From assembly GCA_025769875.1 (NCBI GenBank), contig JAGFNK010000053.1:62001-126000 (forward strand): a stretch of 64,000 nt of DNA. The letters are read 5' to 3'. The DNA is from Russula earlei. Taxonomy: Eukaryota > Basidiomycota > Agaricomycetes > Russulales > Russulaceae. This document shows, piece after piece, positions 48,237-59,150 of this stretch (its first letter is position 1; every line of letters begins with the position of its first letter). A program made the position numbers and the translations under genes. The notes below the pieces were generated by a model. It did no database searches. It saw only the letters and a list, made by a program, of their open reading frames with translations, and was not told the DNA's origin.

Positions 48237-48491
48237 ATGACTTGCTCCTGCGCTCAAGACTGCCCGTACGATCTGTTTCTACTGCACCGTCTACACATTG
48301 ACACCTGTCTTGCTTACTCTCACCAGCTCTTGCGGCTCTGCCGGCAACAACGACTGCAAGTGTGACGCTGGCACTTGTCGATGCTCCAGCTGTGTCAACC
48401 ACGCCCACAGCGCCACCGTAAGACGATCTACCTCGGTTTCTCCTCTCCTTAGTTATTCGCTGATTTCATGCAGTGCGGTTGCCGTACCTAA
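48237..48491 (+). CDS. Small cysteine-rich metallothionein
   Basis: Three tiny exons (48237-48265, 48327-48417, 48474-48491) encode only 45 residues, 11 of them Cys. Cys fall in C-x-C and C-x2-C patterns: C3, C5, C9, C12, C20, C22, C27, C29, C32, C41, C43. There are no aromatic residues. Both introns (61 and 56 bp) have GT-AG ends and the phases agree; the last exon supplies CGCRT and the stop. This composition and the short CxC-rich layout are those of fungal metallothioneins, cytosolic proteins that chelate copper, cadmium or zinc. The pairs of histidines (H35, H37) are a small oddity. It is a separate gene inside the transposon-rich zone, just downstream of a MITE. Confidence 0.85.
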
Positions 48492-48703
48492 GCTTCCGCA
48501 AGGGATCTATCCTGCTTTGTGGAGCGAAATGTTCAGTTTGAAGCTCGTTCTCAGAGTCCACGTGAAGTGTGGTTGTAATTTTTATGGACGTTTGTGACCT
48601 ATTGTTGTGACTGCTCGTGAATCCGAATGGTAGTTGGGGTGCCACATTGATCGTTGGACAGGTCTGCTTGGCCAAATTCTCCCCAACTTTACTTTACATA
48701 TTA

Positions 48704-51689
48704 TTGCCATTTTCAGCGCACTTGGCGGAGCTTGAATTCCACCCAAATTGGCACAGAAACCCCCTCAAACATGTGGGATGAATATCTCCCTCAAAACAGC
48801 TTCAATTCATATGAAATTTATTGTCCCTGAATCGCCTAAATGAGGGCTAGGCAGCCCCATTGTTTTCATGAGATTTGAGTGAGAATTGGTGGAGCTGGAC
48901 TCAAGCCACCTCCACATGTGTATTAGATGAATTACAACTCAAAATCATGGTCTATATCCATTATTTTTCCCTCATGTTGTACCCATGGGCTGTCTTGAGG
49001 CAGCCCCCATAGTGTTTTTGACTCAAGTGTTGTGGTGTGCAACATTGTTTCCAGTGTGATCAGAGTGATGGCCAGCCACTCATTGCCCCTCTCACCTCTC
49101 CATTCTGACCATCCTTTGCCCTCATTCCCACCACACCTGCTGTCTCAGCTGCATCAGTCGCACTGCTCCCTTCCAACTTGCATTTGGCCCTCCACACCCA
49201 CAGTTGCAGCTGTGCCAGTCACACTGCCTGCATTGACCCACCATCAGTCTTCATTGCGTGCCACACTCTGCCATCAGCATGCCAACTCTGTTAGAATACC
49301 TCAAGCTCAAGTGGGATCTGGAGGACCTTATTGCCTCCTCGTCAAGACTCCACATGTGTGACTGGGAAGATGTAGATGAATACTACTGGAGTTTCAGGGC
49401 AATCTGCGATCCCCTCATCCATGCATGCCACCTGTGCTATGAAGATTGCAATGAGTCATTCTGGCTTGAACTCCACCATGGATGACCACCGGATGGTCTC
49501 CCAACATCTCGGCCCCTGGCACATGAACAAACAGCAGAGGCACTTTGTCGATTTCTGAGAAGTGTTCAACACACTAGTCAAGATATTCTCTCAGCGTCCC
49601 TGCGACATTCAGTGGGAATGTGAACTTGGTTCTTGCAATGAAGATGAAAACAAAGACAATTACATCTACCCCATGCCCACACCAGCTCCCACCATTGTCC
49701 CTGTGTCACCCATCATTGCCTCCATGTCGCCTGCTCCCATTGCCCCTGCTGGTTCCCACCTCATCCACCATTCCTGTCACTTCATTCACCACCACCATCT
49801 TCAACTTGCGAGCCCCACCTGCCTCCGCTGTCCCAGCATCACCTGCATCTGCCATCATTGCCACCTCATCTGTCCCCACTGCCTTAGCCTCAGCCTCACC
49901 CACCAACGTTTTAGCGCCGCCTGCCACTTCAGCCCTTGCAGCCTCATCTGCCACCCCCGCCTTTGTCTCATCCACTCCCATGCCCTCAGTCATCTCATCA
50001 CCCTCAGTCTCATCTGTCACCTCGTCTGCCACTGTTCTGGGACTAGTCCCAGCCATCTGCTCCATCCCTGCTGTCCACCGCCGCGCCCTCCATCATCACC
50101 TCTGCTCCATCTGCCTATGTCGTTGCCCCAGCTCCATTTGCCACCACCTTCTCCCAGTCTTACCCTCAGCCTTCATCTCAGTGCCAGCACCTTAGTAGTA
50201 GTTTTGAGAGACACCAGCACCACAGCACCATCGCCACCTCTTGTCACCAGCACCACCCCAGAAGACCAAGAAGGCCCTGGCCATGAACTTAGCCATGACA
50301 CACCACAACAGGAGCAGAAGCCTCTGCCACACCACCACCACAGGAGAAGCAGCCACTGATGCCAACAGCACACTGCATGCTGCCTCCCACATCGCCTCCC
50401 CATGTCTGTTTGCGCACTCTCGCTCACATCTGCTGCCAACACCTGCAGTGGAGATGACCCCACCACTGCTGTCACAAGACAACAATTACCACCCCCACAC
50501 AAGCCACCCCACACATCCTCCTTCTCAGAGTCCTTGCCACCTATGCCTCTGTCTACAAACTCATGCTGGCTGCCTATGCCTCCACTCCTTGTCCATGCCT
50601 GCTGCTGATGCCTGCAATGGAGACAACCATGCTGCTGCTGCCACAAGACAACACCATTGCCACGCAGCTGCCATCTCGTCACCACCATCCTCATCTCTAT
50701 CACCTCCATCTCCCATTGCCTTCGCCTCTTCCATCATTGCCATCGCTGATTGCCACCTTTGCACCTTCCAGCAGCACAAGCAGCTGCCACTGCCACCTCA
50801 GTTCAGATGCAAAAGGCTCAAAACACTTGCATTCAGATGCTTGACCAAGGACGGTCAAAGTTTCAAGCCCCTGGGAGGTGTAAGGTAGCCATATGGCTGG
50901 CCACAGAATGATGTGTGGGAAATGCGATAGGACATGACACCTCCTATCCTTTGCCACCTCCCTCTCATTCCAGGCCATCCACCGGCCACACACCACAAGC
51001 CACCTCATGTGTGACATCAAGACCTCAATCGCATTCGCCCAGCCCTTGCCACTGACCACACGCGCACACCACACCCCTGCACATGCAACATGTTTGCATC
51101 TCAAGCCTTTCATGACCACCTCAACTGTCTCAACCAGTCTTGATTCACTTTCATGCCTTTCATCTCTAGTACCTCTCTCCTGTATATAAAAACACCCTAG
51201 CTACTCTGTAGTAGAAAGAGTTCAGAATATGACCCCTCTTTGCAACACACTCCTCTCTGTCTGTGAAAAACAAGAAGGATGGTCAGAATAGAGAGGCGAG
51301 AGGGGTGATGAGTGGCTGGCCATGACTCTGATTGCACTGGAAACAATGTTGCACACCACAACACTTGAGTCAAAAACACTATGGGGCTGCCTCAAGACAG
51401 CCCATGGGTACAACATGAGGGAAAAATAATAGATATAGACCCTGATTTTGAGTTGTAATTCATCTAATACACATGTGGAGGTGGCTTGAGTCCAGCTCCA
51501 CCAATTCTCACTCAAATCTCATGAAAACAATGGGGCTGCCTAGCCCTCATTTCAGGCGATTCAGGGACAATAAATTTCATATGAATTAAAGCTGTTTTGA
51601 GGGAGATATTCATCCCGCATGTTTGAGGGGGTTTCTGCGCCGATTTGGGTGGAATTCAAGCTCTGCCAAGTGCTGCTGAAAACGGCAAA
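48704..51689. mobile_element. DNA transposon with about 0.4-kb inverted ends (copy 1)
   Basis: The first 410 bp or so (48704-49115) recur as the reverse complement at about 51268-51689. The tips are TTGCCATTTTCAGC and its complement GCTGAAAACGGCAA, flanked by TA on both sides (48702-48703 and 51690-51691). The same ends bound a second copy at 56839-60444. TA duplication and TIRs fit the Tc1/mariner superfamily broadly. The interior carries no transposase that I can see, but a broken TE protein frame and a long C/T-rich stretch, so this copy is non-autonomous. Confidence 0.85.
49279..50888 (+). pseudogene. Broken transposon-borne gag-like frame
   Basis: Starts MPTLLEYLKLKWDLEDLIASS and continues through WEDVDEYYWSFRAICDPLI and NESFWLELHHG to a stop at 49485. 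The reading then continues in another frame (DDHRMVSQHLGPWHMNKQQRHFVDF, stop at 49558; then EVFNTLVKIFSQRPCDIQWE). The Y-x-x-x-F ... F-W-x-x-L-H layout resembles gag-like proteins carried by agaricomycete elements. After about 49,660 only Pro/Ser/Thr/His-rich low complexity remains, open in all three plus-strand frames. With an internal frame change and a stop it is not a working gene. Confidence 0.5.
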
Positions 51690-51904
51690 TAATTAAACTT
51701 CGAGGTCACGTAGACTATGATACAGAATCAGCGATGTTGACGCCTCGGTGAAGATCTACATAAGAAATGTTGTAATTGTAATGCTACATAATACCCAATC
51801 CCACCATAAACATAAAAATACACGTAGTCAAGTGGATGCTTGAATATACACTGGTTGAGATAACATGATCTAGGACAGGGACTGTAATTGGAAAGGAACA
51901 GAGT
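51690..51904. other. 3' flank of receptor 2
   Basis: Short interval between transposon copy 1 and receptor 2. The stretch at 51811-51845 (AAAAATACACGTAGTCAAGTG and neighbours) recurs almost unchanged beside receptor 4 at 63522-63555, so it is an ancestral 3' flank rather than random DNA. Confidence 0.6.
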
Positions 51905-53472
51905 TCAGACTGTGTGATCAGCGTCGTTAGAGTACTCGCAAGGGGTTGATTCGCTCTTTCCAGGCAGACCAGCTGGGAAATATTCAGCATTTAGTGCCGG
52001 TGCAATCGTATCTGGCTGCAGTGACTGGCCCTCCGACCCCGATTCGAAGCTATCGACGGAGGATGATCCTGTAGTGATCGAAGGCAAAGACTTCTCGATG
52101 TTGGATTCAGGGCCACTAGCGAGATATGTGGACGAGATTGAGAGTTGGTCGGTAGACGAAACCGCCGGGTTGCGTTTGTTTGCGGAAGCGGCCCAGTCCA
52201 GCGAGATCGTGGCGTCGCTTTTGTTCTTGATGTGAGGGAAAACCAAAGTGCTGAAATTTGTGGGCCGAACATTCGAAATCAACGAATGAAAACTACGTAC
52301 CTGTGTGAAGGGTGACAGACATTTCTCGAAGGCGTCGAGAACCCAATACGACTGACAAGCGATACGTACACGAGGCGATAATGTTGGCGCGCCTCATCCG
52401 CAAAGCCGAAGAACGCGAAAAAGACAAACGCGCAAGCGACAAGCAACCAGCGGTACAACTCGAGTCCCGCAAAATTAGGGTCGTTCTTCCAAATGAAAGC
52501 CGCGATCTGGATGACCCGTGAATAGTTACTGTGCGTGTCGTCCCAGCTTATCCAGGGCGTGACGCCCAACTGGGCATTTCTCACAATCATATACGTCGCC
52601 AACGGAATACTTGCAATCATGTCGACAGAGGAAAGTGCCATCAGACGAAAGTAACGACCACGATTGACCCCAGGACTGATTTCCCTGAATTGACGACCGC
52701 GCTTGTAGAAATGATGAATGGTCATTGCTGTAACCAATGAGCCACAGCAATAATGGACGAGGGATATTATGTCACTCACAACAGTAGACGAAGGATACAC
52801 AACCGACCGCCAAGGGCCACGCGTAGAAGAGGAAGAAGGAAGGTGGCGTGACCAGAATTGCGAAGACGGGGCCAAAGTCCTCAAACAAGTTGTAACGATG
52901 TCCCGAAACAACGTACTCTACATTGCATCCGTATAATCAACCAGTCAAGGCAGAATGTTCGAGCGCACTTACCGGCAGCAATTTGGAGAATTGGAATGCC
53001 AAGACCAATTAGTAAATCAACTATGATCTCTCGGCGCTTCTCATTGTCTGTGATTACACCTTTCGCTGTGGCTATCTTATAGAGCCGACGGTTGATACAA
53101 AGTGAACAAGCAGAGATTGCGACATTCAGCCCTACTTGAATATGGACCGCTGTAACGTGGGATTCAGTGAACCTTCGAGTCCAAGGGAGAATAAGAGCCT
53201 ACCGATGTCACAATAGACAGGAGCTTTGTCAATCATATTCTTGTTCCACACGATCGAGTTGATGCACTGGATCAGACACCCGAGACCCGTCCAAGCCATG
53301 TACAAGCAAGTTCCTACGTTCCAGGCTGTCCCATGCATCCTTTGAACCCAGTGCTCCAACGCCAACGCGAAGGATTCTACGTACCTTCAAGATGCCAGTA
53401 GAAGGGAATGGCACACAGGATGAAACCAATGAATGAGAAGACGGTAAAGACCTGGTTCGGCGGGTGACGCAT
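51905..53472 (-). CDS. STE3-like pheromone receptor 2
   Basis: Complete-looking class D GPCR. Exon 1 (53385-53472) encodes MRHPPNQVFTVFSFIGFILC...FYWHLE; exon 2 (53203-53325) AWNVGTCLYMAWTGLGCLIQCINSIVWNKNMIDKAPVYCDI; exon 3 begins AVHIQVGLNVAISACSLCINRRLYKIA. Then come NEKRREIIVDLLIGLGIPILQ, MTIHHFYKRGRQFREISPGVNRGRYFRLMALSSVDMIASIPL, GVTPWISWDDTHSNYSRV and FFAFFGFADEARQHYRLVY, the G-protein-facing end of helix 7. The cytoplasmic tail is Ser-rich and ends DADHTV. All examined junctions are in phase. An in-frame upstream ATG (53577) exists, but the shared motif CCCTCTGGCGAGT upstream is read in different frames in receptors 2 and 3, so I prefer 53472. Confidence 0.9.
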
Positions 53473-54504
53473 TGCGGTTGTGACTTGGAAAGGGCAATCG
53501 ACAAGGGATTTATGGATAACTCGCCAGAGGGGTGAGTACCCGACGAAGTGCAGCAGCTCGGATGCAAAAATAGGCATGGCCTTGTATTTTTAAGATGACG
53601 TTGATTGTTGATTGAATCCATCAGTGGAGGCACGTCCTGGGCGTTAAGCGGTAACTAGACCTTCCCAGACAGGAACGTCGTTTATGATGAAACAATGAAA
53701 AGGGACGGTATGCGGCGCGGGTTGGTCATATTTCATAATCTAGCGTATTCATTCAATCCCTTGTACTCTCACAATGGGGTGTGTTGTTCTTTTCTGTATT
53801 CTTGTGCACTCTTCTGAATGTGCAGCTCTCTCATTGAGGAAGTAATTGGAGGAATGAGATGACAGGAAATTAAAAGGGAGCAGATATAGAAGGATGCTAC
53901 ACTGGTTGGAAAACTAACTTTTGCAAGTGAAGATAAGATGCCCAGGCGGTGGGAACGCGCGAGTGGGCAAGACGGGCCGGTGGACCGTTGACAGGGGGCA
54001 GAAGTCAGGTAAATGACATGGAGCAGTGGTACTATCACGTGTTGTGGGTTGCAAAATACCAGAGAGTTTCAAAATGCATTTTATAAGAGATCGCCACCAC
54101 AAATTAGCTGATCCTTGCTTGGATATATCACCAATATACTACCAAATTATGGATCACAAAAGAAATAAAGAAATATCATTGTGCTTGCTTTTCGATCTTG
54201 CTGATATTACAGGGGAAGACTCAAAATTTGATTACAACAGCTCTGGATATAAGTATTTCTCAACACAACATCGTAAAATATCATCTGTGCATATCATAAA
54301 AGCCTTGTGTAAAATTATAGAGAATTCAGAGGAGCAGGAGGGGAGATACAGACAAAATGGTGAAACTGCGTGACAGTGTGTACTCCGATGCCCATCGGGT
54401 TTCAAAGTCCGCCACGCTCGGCTACGCGTCATGTCCGAGTCGCGTTTTCGAGTTACAGTCCTTGGCTCTACAGTACTGTAAAGCCCTCCCGTGGCGCAGG
54501 GAGC
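53473..54504. other. Upstream of receptor 2 and 5' part of transposase element
   Basis: Contains the receptor 2 promoter (with CCCTCTGGCGAGT on the minus strand at 53519-53531) and AT-rich DNA up to about 54370. From about 54370 the composition changes and leads into the transposase gene. I searched both strands for short CaaX-ending pheromone precursors and found none that convinced. Confidence 0.5.
54464..54485. repeat. 22-bp imperfect palindrome before transposase
   Basis: GGCTCTACAGTACTGTAAAGCC, with a perfect ACAGTACTGT core, ends 19 bp before the transposase start codon. It could be a transposase-binding or regulatory site of the element; that is inference. Confidence 0.55.
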
Positions 54505-56829
54505 ATGTCTCCTATTATCCATGACATTGAAAAACTCATTCAAGAGGCATGCACCCAGCTTCGTGCCCAGGTCAAACCCAACATCTCAGGTGTCATTCGT
54601 GAAATCAAGACTCGCACTGGTGTTGCTCTTCCTTACCACTCTGTTTGCAACTGTTTTCATGGCAAACATGTTCCCCTTAAACAGGCTCACATCAGCCAGC
54701 AGCTTCTCTCCCCTGAGGCAGAGAAAGTACTCGTTGATTGGATTACTTTCCTGTCAGACACTGGCCACCCCCTCAGCAAGCGGACAATCCGGAAGAAGGC
54801 TGAGGTCCTCTGTGGGAAGAAGCCAAGCAAAACCTGGACCGTTTATTTTCTTCGATGTCACCCAGAGATCACACTCGGGAAGCCATCAGGTTTGGATCCA
54901 AAACGTGCCCAGGCCTTCAATAAACCGACTGTGCACAAACACTTTGACCTTCTCCTGGAGATCATTTGTAAGTATGAAATTCCAATTGAAACTGTATACA
55001 ACATGGATGAGAAGGGCTGTCAGAGAGGAGGTGGGCATAAAAACTCAAACTGGAAGTACTTCGTACACCAGTCACATCGGCCTAAATATAGAGCGCATAG
55101 TGGGAATCTCAAGCTCATTACAATCATTGAGTGTGTTTGTGCAGATGGTAACTACCTGCTTCCAGGGTTTGTCTTTTCAGGGAAAGAATTTGCACAAGAA
55201 TGGTTTGAGGTTGACCCTGGCATTGGGTGAGTTGAATCGTCCATTGTCTTTGAGGAAGCTAATTAAGTCGTATCAAGCATTTCTATGTCCGAAAATGGCT
55301 GGACGGATGACTTTCTCTGTAAAGAGTGGTTCAAAAACTCATTTATTCCTCAGGCAACTGCGCGAAACACTTCCAGCAAACCTATCCTTCTTATCTATGA
55401 TGGCCATGGTTCACACGAGAAGCTTGAGCTCATCAACCTTGCCCAAGAGCACAACATCATCCTCTTCTGTCTCCCGCCCCACACGACTCATAAACTCCAG
55501 CCCCTTGATGTTGGAGTTTTTGGTCAATTCCAACGTGCCTGGTCTGAGCGATGTGATGAGGTTGTTGAGGATACTGGTGAAGAGATGCTCCGTGAAGACT
55601 TTGTCAAGGAGTACATGGATGTCTGCAGCAAAACATTCAAGCCAACAACAATCATTACCGCGTTTCGGAAAAGTGGCTGCTGGCCAGTTAATTGTGATGT
55701 CTTCACTGATGAAGACTATGCACCTAGCATCCCAACATCCACATCTTCACGCCATGTACCAAGGAGTTTCCCCCTCGGAATCCAGAATCTTGATGATGAA
55801 TCTGATGATGACTACCCTGCCTATCCAATGGGAAATCCTGACAAAGACAACAAGTTGTCTTCGGATCACTCAGATGATGCCATCAACAACGATGAGAACC
55901 AGCAAACTGACAATGTGATTCTTCCAGCTGTCCCACACTCACATCACGCTCCTCTTGCACCACCTATTGTGCTGAACTCTACCACACTCACCGTTCGTGC
56001 ACCCTCAGTGCTCCTGGAGCCTGCCCCACCAAGCATGGCCTACACATTGACAGCCTGGCAAACACAGAGAGTCACTGGTCGACCTGCCGTGTCCCCAGTC
56101 CAAGCTCAACTCAATACACTTTCACAAGCATACAGCAACCTCTCACAGCAAATTATGGAACTCCGTTCAGAAAATTCGATGCTCAAAGCCCACTGCACTA
56201 TCGCAGGAACTGAGATCCAGGATCTCAAATGGCGACTCAATACCAAAGAGAATAGGCCTCAAAAGCGGTACAAACTCAATGTCAATGCAAGGTGGCTCAA
56301 CTCCGATGAAGGCTTGAGGCTCGCAGAAGAACAGGAGGCATTGTGGGTGGCTGAAGAGCAGAGGAAGTGCGAAGTGAGAGAGCAGCAAGTGGCAAAGGAG
56401 GCAGAAAGGGATGAACGACGACGGCAGAGGGATCTGAACACACCATTCACAGGCACACTAACCTTGAAAACAAAGGCTGACCTTCAAGACATTGTGCAGG
56501 TCTTGGGACTCACCACAGATGGCCAGAAGAAGGATATTTTGGCACGGATAACTGATCATTTCGATGCCAACCCCATCTTGCGTGATGATTCACGCTTTGA
56601 AGGCATATTCAACCGGACAAGGAGATGGCCTACTGTGCAAACTAAAGAGGAGACCTCAAACACGAGAGCCACCTCTGCTGGACCCTCATCTGTACCATTG
56701 TCCCTCCCTCCTCCACCGACCCCGCTCTCTTCAAACATTGTAAATATTTTCCCTTGGCATCTGATGCACCCACCACTACCATACCACCATCCTACCGGCT
56801 CTTATTCTCACCATAATATGCAGAACTGA
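54505..56829 (+). CDS. Pogo/CENP-B-like DDE transposase, apparently intact
   Basis: Two exons (54505-55226, 55278-56829) joined across a 51-bp GT-AG intron give 757 residues. The N-terminal part has helix-turn-helix DNA-binding character (ISGVIREIKTRTGVALPYHSVCN; LLSPEAEKVLVDWITFLSDTGHPLSKRTIRKKAE, a CENP-B-type HTH). The DDE_1 catalytic core shows its three acidic positions: YNMDEKG, LLIYDGHGSHEK, and LQPLDVGVFGQFQ. After the core comes a Ser/Pro linker, a predicted coiled coil (ALWVAEEQRKCEVREQQVAKEAERDERRRQRD), and a SAP-like segment (LKTKADLQDIVQVLGLTTDGQKKDILARI). No internal stop remains once the intron is removed. Family role: cut-and-paste transposition into TA. It stops 10 bp before the next transposon. 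Confidence 0.85.
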
Positions 56830-58084
56830 TTCTCATTATTGCCGTTTTCAGCGCACTTGGCGGAGTTTGAATTCCACCCAAATCGGCGCAGAAAACCCTC
56901 TCAAATGTGCGGGGTGAATATCTCCCTCAAAACAGCTTCAATTCACATAAAACTTATTGTCCCTGAATCGCCTGAATAAGGGCTAGGCAGCCCCATTGTT
57001 TTCATGAGATTTGAGTGAGAATTGTTGGAGCTGGACTCAAGCCACCTCCACATGTGTATTAGATGAATTACAACTCAAAATCATGGTCTATATCTATTAT
57101 TTTTCCCTCATGTTGTACCCATGGGCTGTCTTGAGGCAGCCCCATAGTGTTTTTGACTCAAGCATTGTGGTGTGCAACGTCGTTTCCCTCATATCGTGTG
57201 ACAGTAGCACAGTTGTGTGCCGGGAAGGAGCCCCCCCAGGAAGTGCACACCTGAGCCCATGGCACGGTGAAGTGTGTCCAAGAATGCAGAATGACTTCAT
57301 AAGACTGAAGCTCCAAAGAGGAGGAGCACCTAGCGGGAACACGAGAACGTGTTTGTTCATTCGACTGCACTCAGGTTCACACAGATGATAAGGGAACAAC
57401 AGGGCAACTTTATTCAACATGGTAGCAGATACAAGTTAGAACTAAGGCTAAGGGACAGGAAAAGCACAAAAGACAGGCATATGAAAGGAAATCTAGACGT
57501 GAGAAGGGGACCGAAGCTGGACGACGTGAGGTATTGAGTCGTGGTCTCCAGCGGCTGTGGTAGTGGCATGTGGCGATTTGTGAAGGATGGCCGAGGCCAG
57601 GTGTGGTGATGAGGGGTGTGGTCGAGTCGCGACGCGAGGAGGGGGAGACGATGCAAAGGAGAGGCTGGAGGGGGGATAGGGAGAGTGCTGGTGAGTGGTC
57701 ACTTGGGCACTGATGGTGCTGCCGAATGCGATTGCGGGTGGGACGATTGGAGAACTTGGATGGCAGATGCGAGGTAGAGGAGCGAGGGGGCGTGGAAGTA
57801 GAAAGGGAGAGGGAAGACAGCGGCAGGCTGGGAAATGGATGCATAGGCGGCATGCAGATCTCTGACTAACAAAATGAGAGTCTAGTAAAAAAGGGGAGAA
57901 AAGCATACCGAAATGTACAGTAGCAACACCGTCCGATGGCAACAAAGATGGCGATGTGGTACGGGGCTCTTCGGCTGTGTGTTGGGACTCGTTGGTGCAT
58001 GGTGAAGGCGGGGGCATTGAGGGTGAGGGTGTGCGGTGGTTGATGGGGGCAAGGGTGCCACAAAAACCGCCTGCTCTGCGGTAT

Positions 58085-58605
58085 AGGTGGTGCCAAAGGT
58101 ATACCGATACTGAAGGCGCAGGTCCTCATTGCGCTCTAGTGCATTTTTGCTCAGCTGGGCAAGTCAGTGCGCTTGAGTTCACACTCAAGGTGAAATGACT
58201 TACCTTCTTCATCTTGAAGCCACTCCTTCTCAGGGTACGCCATATAGTCATCAATGACACCTCAATGCCAGTCCTTTCTCTTAAAATATCTCTCAGCTTG
58301 TCAAGATAGGCATCCGGAGTATGGACAATGGTGCCTTGAAGAAACTAGCCAATATGTGCCACAGAACGAACTAGAGAATGTGGGGAACTCACTTGTACTT
58401 CCTGCATTGTAAGGATTCTATTTGCTGGTTGGAGTAGACTGTTTGGGCGATTGGCTGTTCCACAAGATCTGAAATCGGCCACAATGCGCTCTATAGTATG
58501 ACGAGGAACTCCAGTGTGATGGGTGATATCCTCAAGGGTCAATCTTGAAGACATGTGTAAGATAATCCAGTGTGCATCATCAGACAACGCCCGGCCATGT
58601 GGCAT
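58085..58605 (-). pseudogene. Truncated Tc1/mariner (IS630-type) transposase, DNA-binding half
   Basis: Begins at 58605 with MPHGRALSDDAHWIILHMSS, then LEDITHHTGVPRHTIERIVADFR, the first helix-turn-helix of Tc1/mariner transposases in mushrooms. A GT-AG intron follows at 58386, and the next exon reads VHTPDAYLDKLRDILRERTGIEVSLMTIWRTLRRSGFKMKK, the second helix-turn-helix. A further exon gives ALERNEDLRLQYRY. The sequence then runs into the left arm of the fold-back element and no DDE core follows. The catalytic half is therefore missing. Confidence 0.65.
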
Positions 58606-58799
58606 ATGTTTAGTTGAGTGTGTGATGAAAAGCGTGATGTAAAGAAAGCGTAAAGCGAGTGCGTAAAGAGTCGTGTGGCTTATTCATCAACCGTCCACCT
58701 GTCCACTCCTACTCTAGGACAACGACAGGGCATTCTTCCCTTCCCAGAGCTGCTCACCATACCTTGCTCTACCCCTCCATTTCAACCCCCTAAATCCTC

Positions 58800-59150
58800 A
58801 TGGGCTCGAAGCAATGTGCTTCAAAACGCCGGCCTGCACCGACACATACTACTGGCCAAAGGAAGGCTGCCCGAAAAAAAAACTGGTGGAAATGAAAGTG
58901 ACAGCTCAGGCACTCCCACTCGACCAAAGTGATCACAACCACGAGCTCAGGCTTCCAAGACATCCCTTCCTGCTATTGATGAGGATGGGGAGGAAGAGTC
59001 TTATGCCTATGTAAATGCAGAAGCCTGGGAACTCACCACAGCACAAACGCACGGACCACAAGACATGCAAAATTGTTGCAAAGGCGCACGGCCTCGATGT
59101 CAACTCACCCACACAGCTATATGGCTGGCCATGAATCGCTTACAAGAGTA
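58800..59150 (+). pseudogene. Transposon-borne TE frame, broken
   Basis: Around 58800 a frame reads MGSKQCASKRRPAPTHTT and continues as AARKKTGGNESDSSGTPTRP, then in another frame as EDGEEESYAYVNAEAWELTTAQTHGPQDMQN. This basic-then-acidic layout looks like an accessory or gag-like TE protein. The frame is interrupted, so I call it a remnant, divergent from the transposase fragment in the same loop. Confidence 0.45.

Noticed and set aside
53695..53817. 40-codon plus-strand frame ending in CALF, a possible CaaX pheromone precursor
   Set aside because: It has no ER/EH-type processing site and no acidic N-terminal part, and the ending differs from the usual CVIA/CTVA-like boxes. Chance is likely.
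54020..54088. Short frame ending ...KCIL
   Set aside because: Only two residues follow the Cys, so it is not a CaaX box, and the rest is unlike a pheromone precursor.
54026..54373. 115-codon plus-strand frame before the transposase
   Set aside because: AT-rich sequence with no recognisable family and no splice or codon support.
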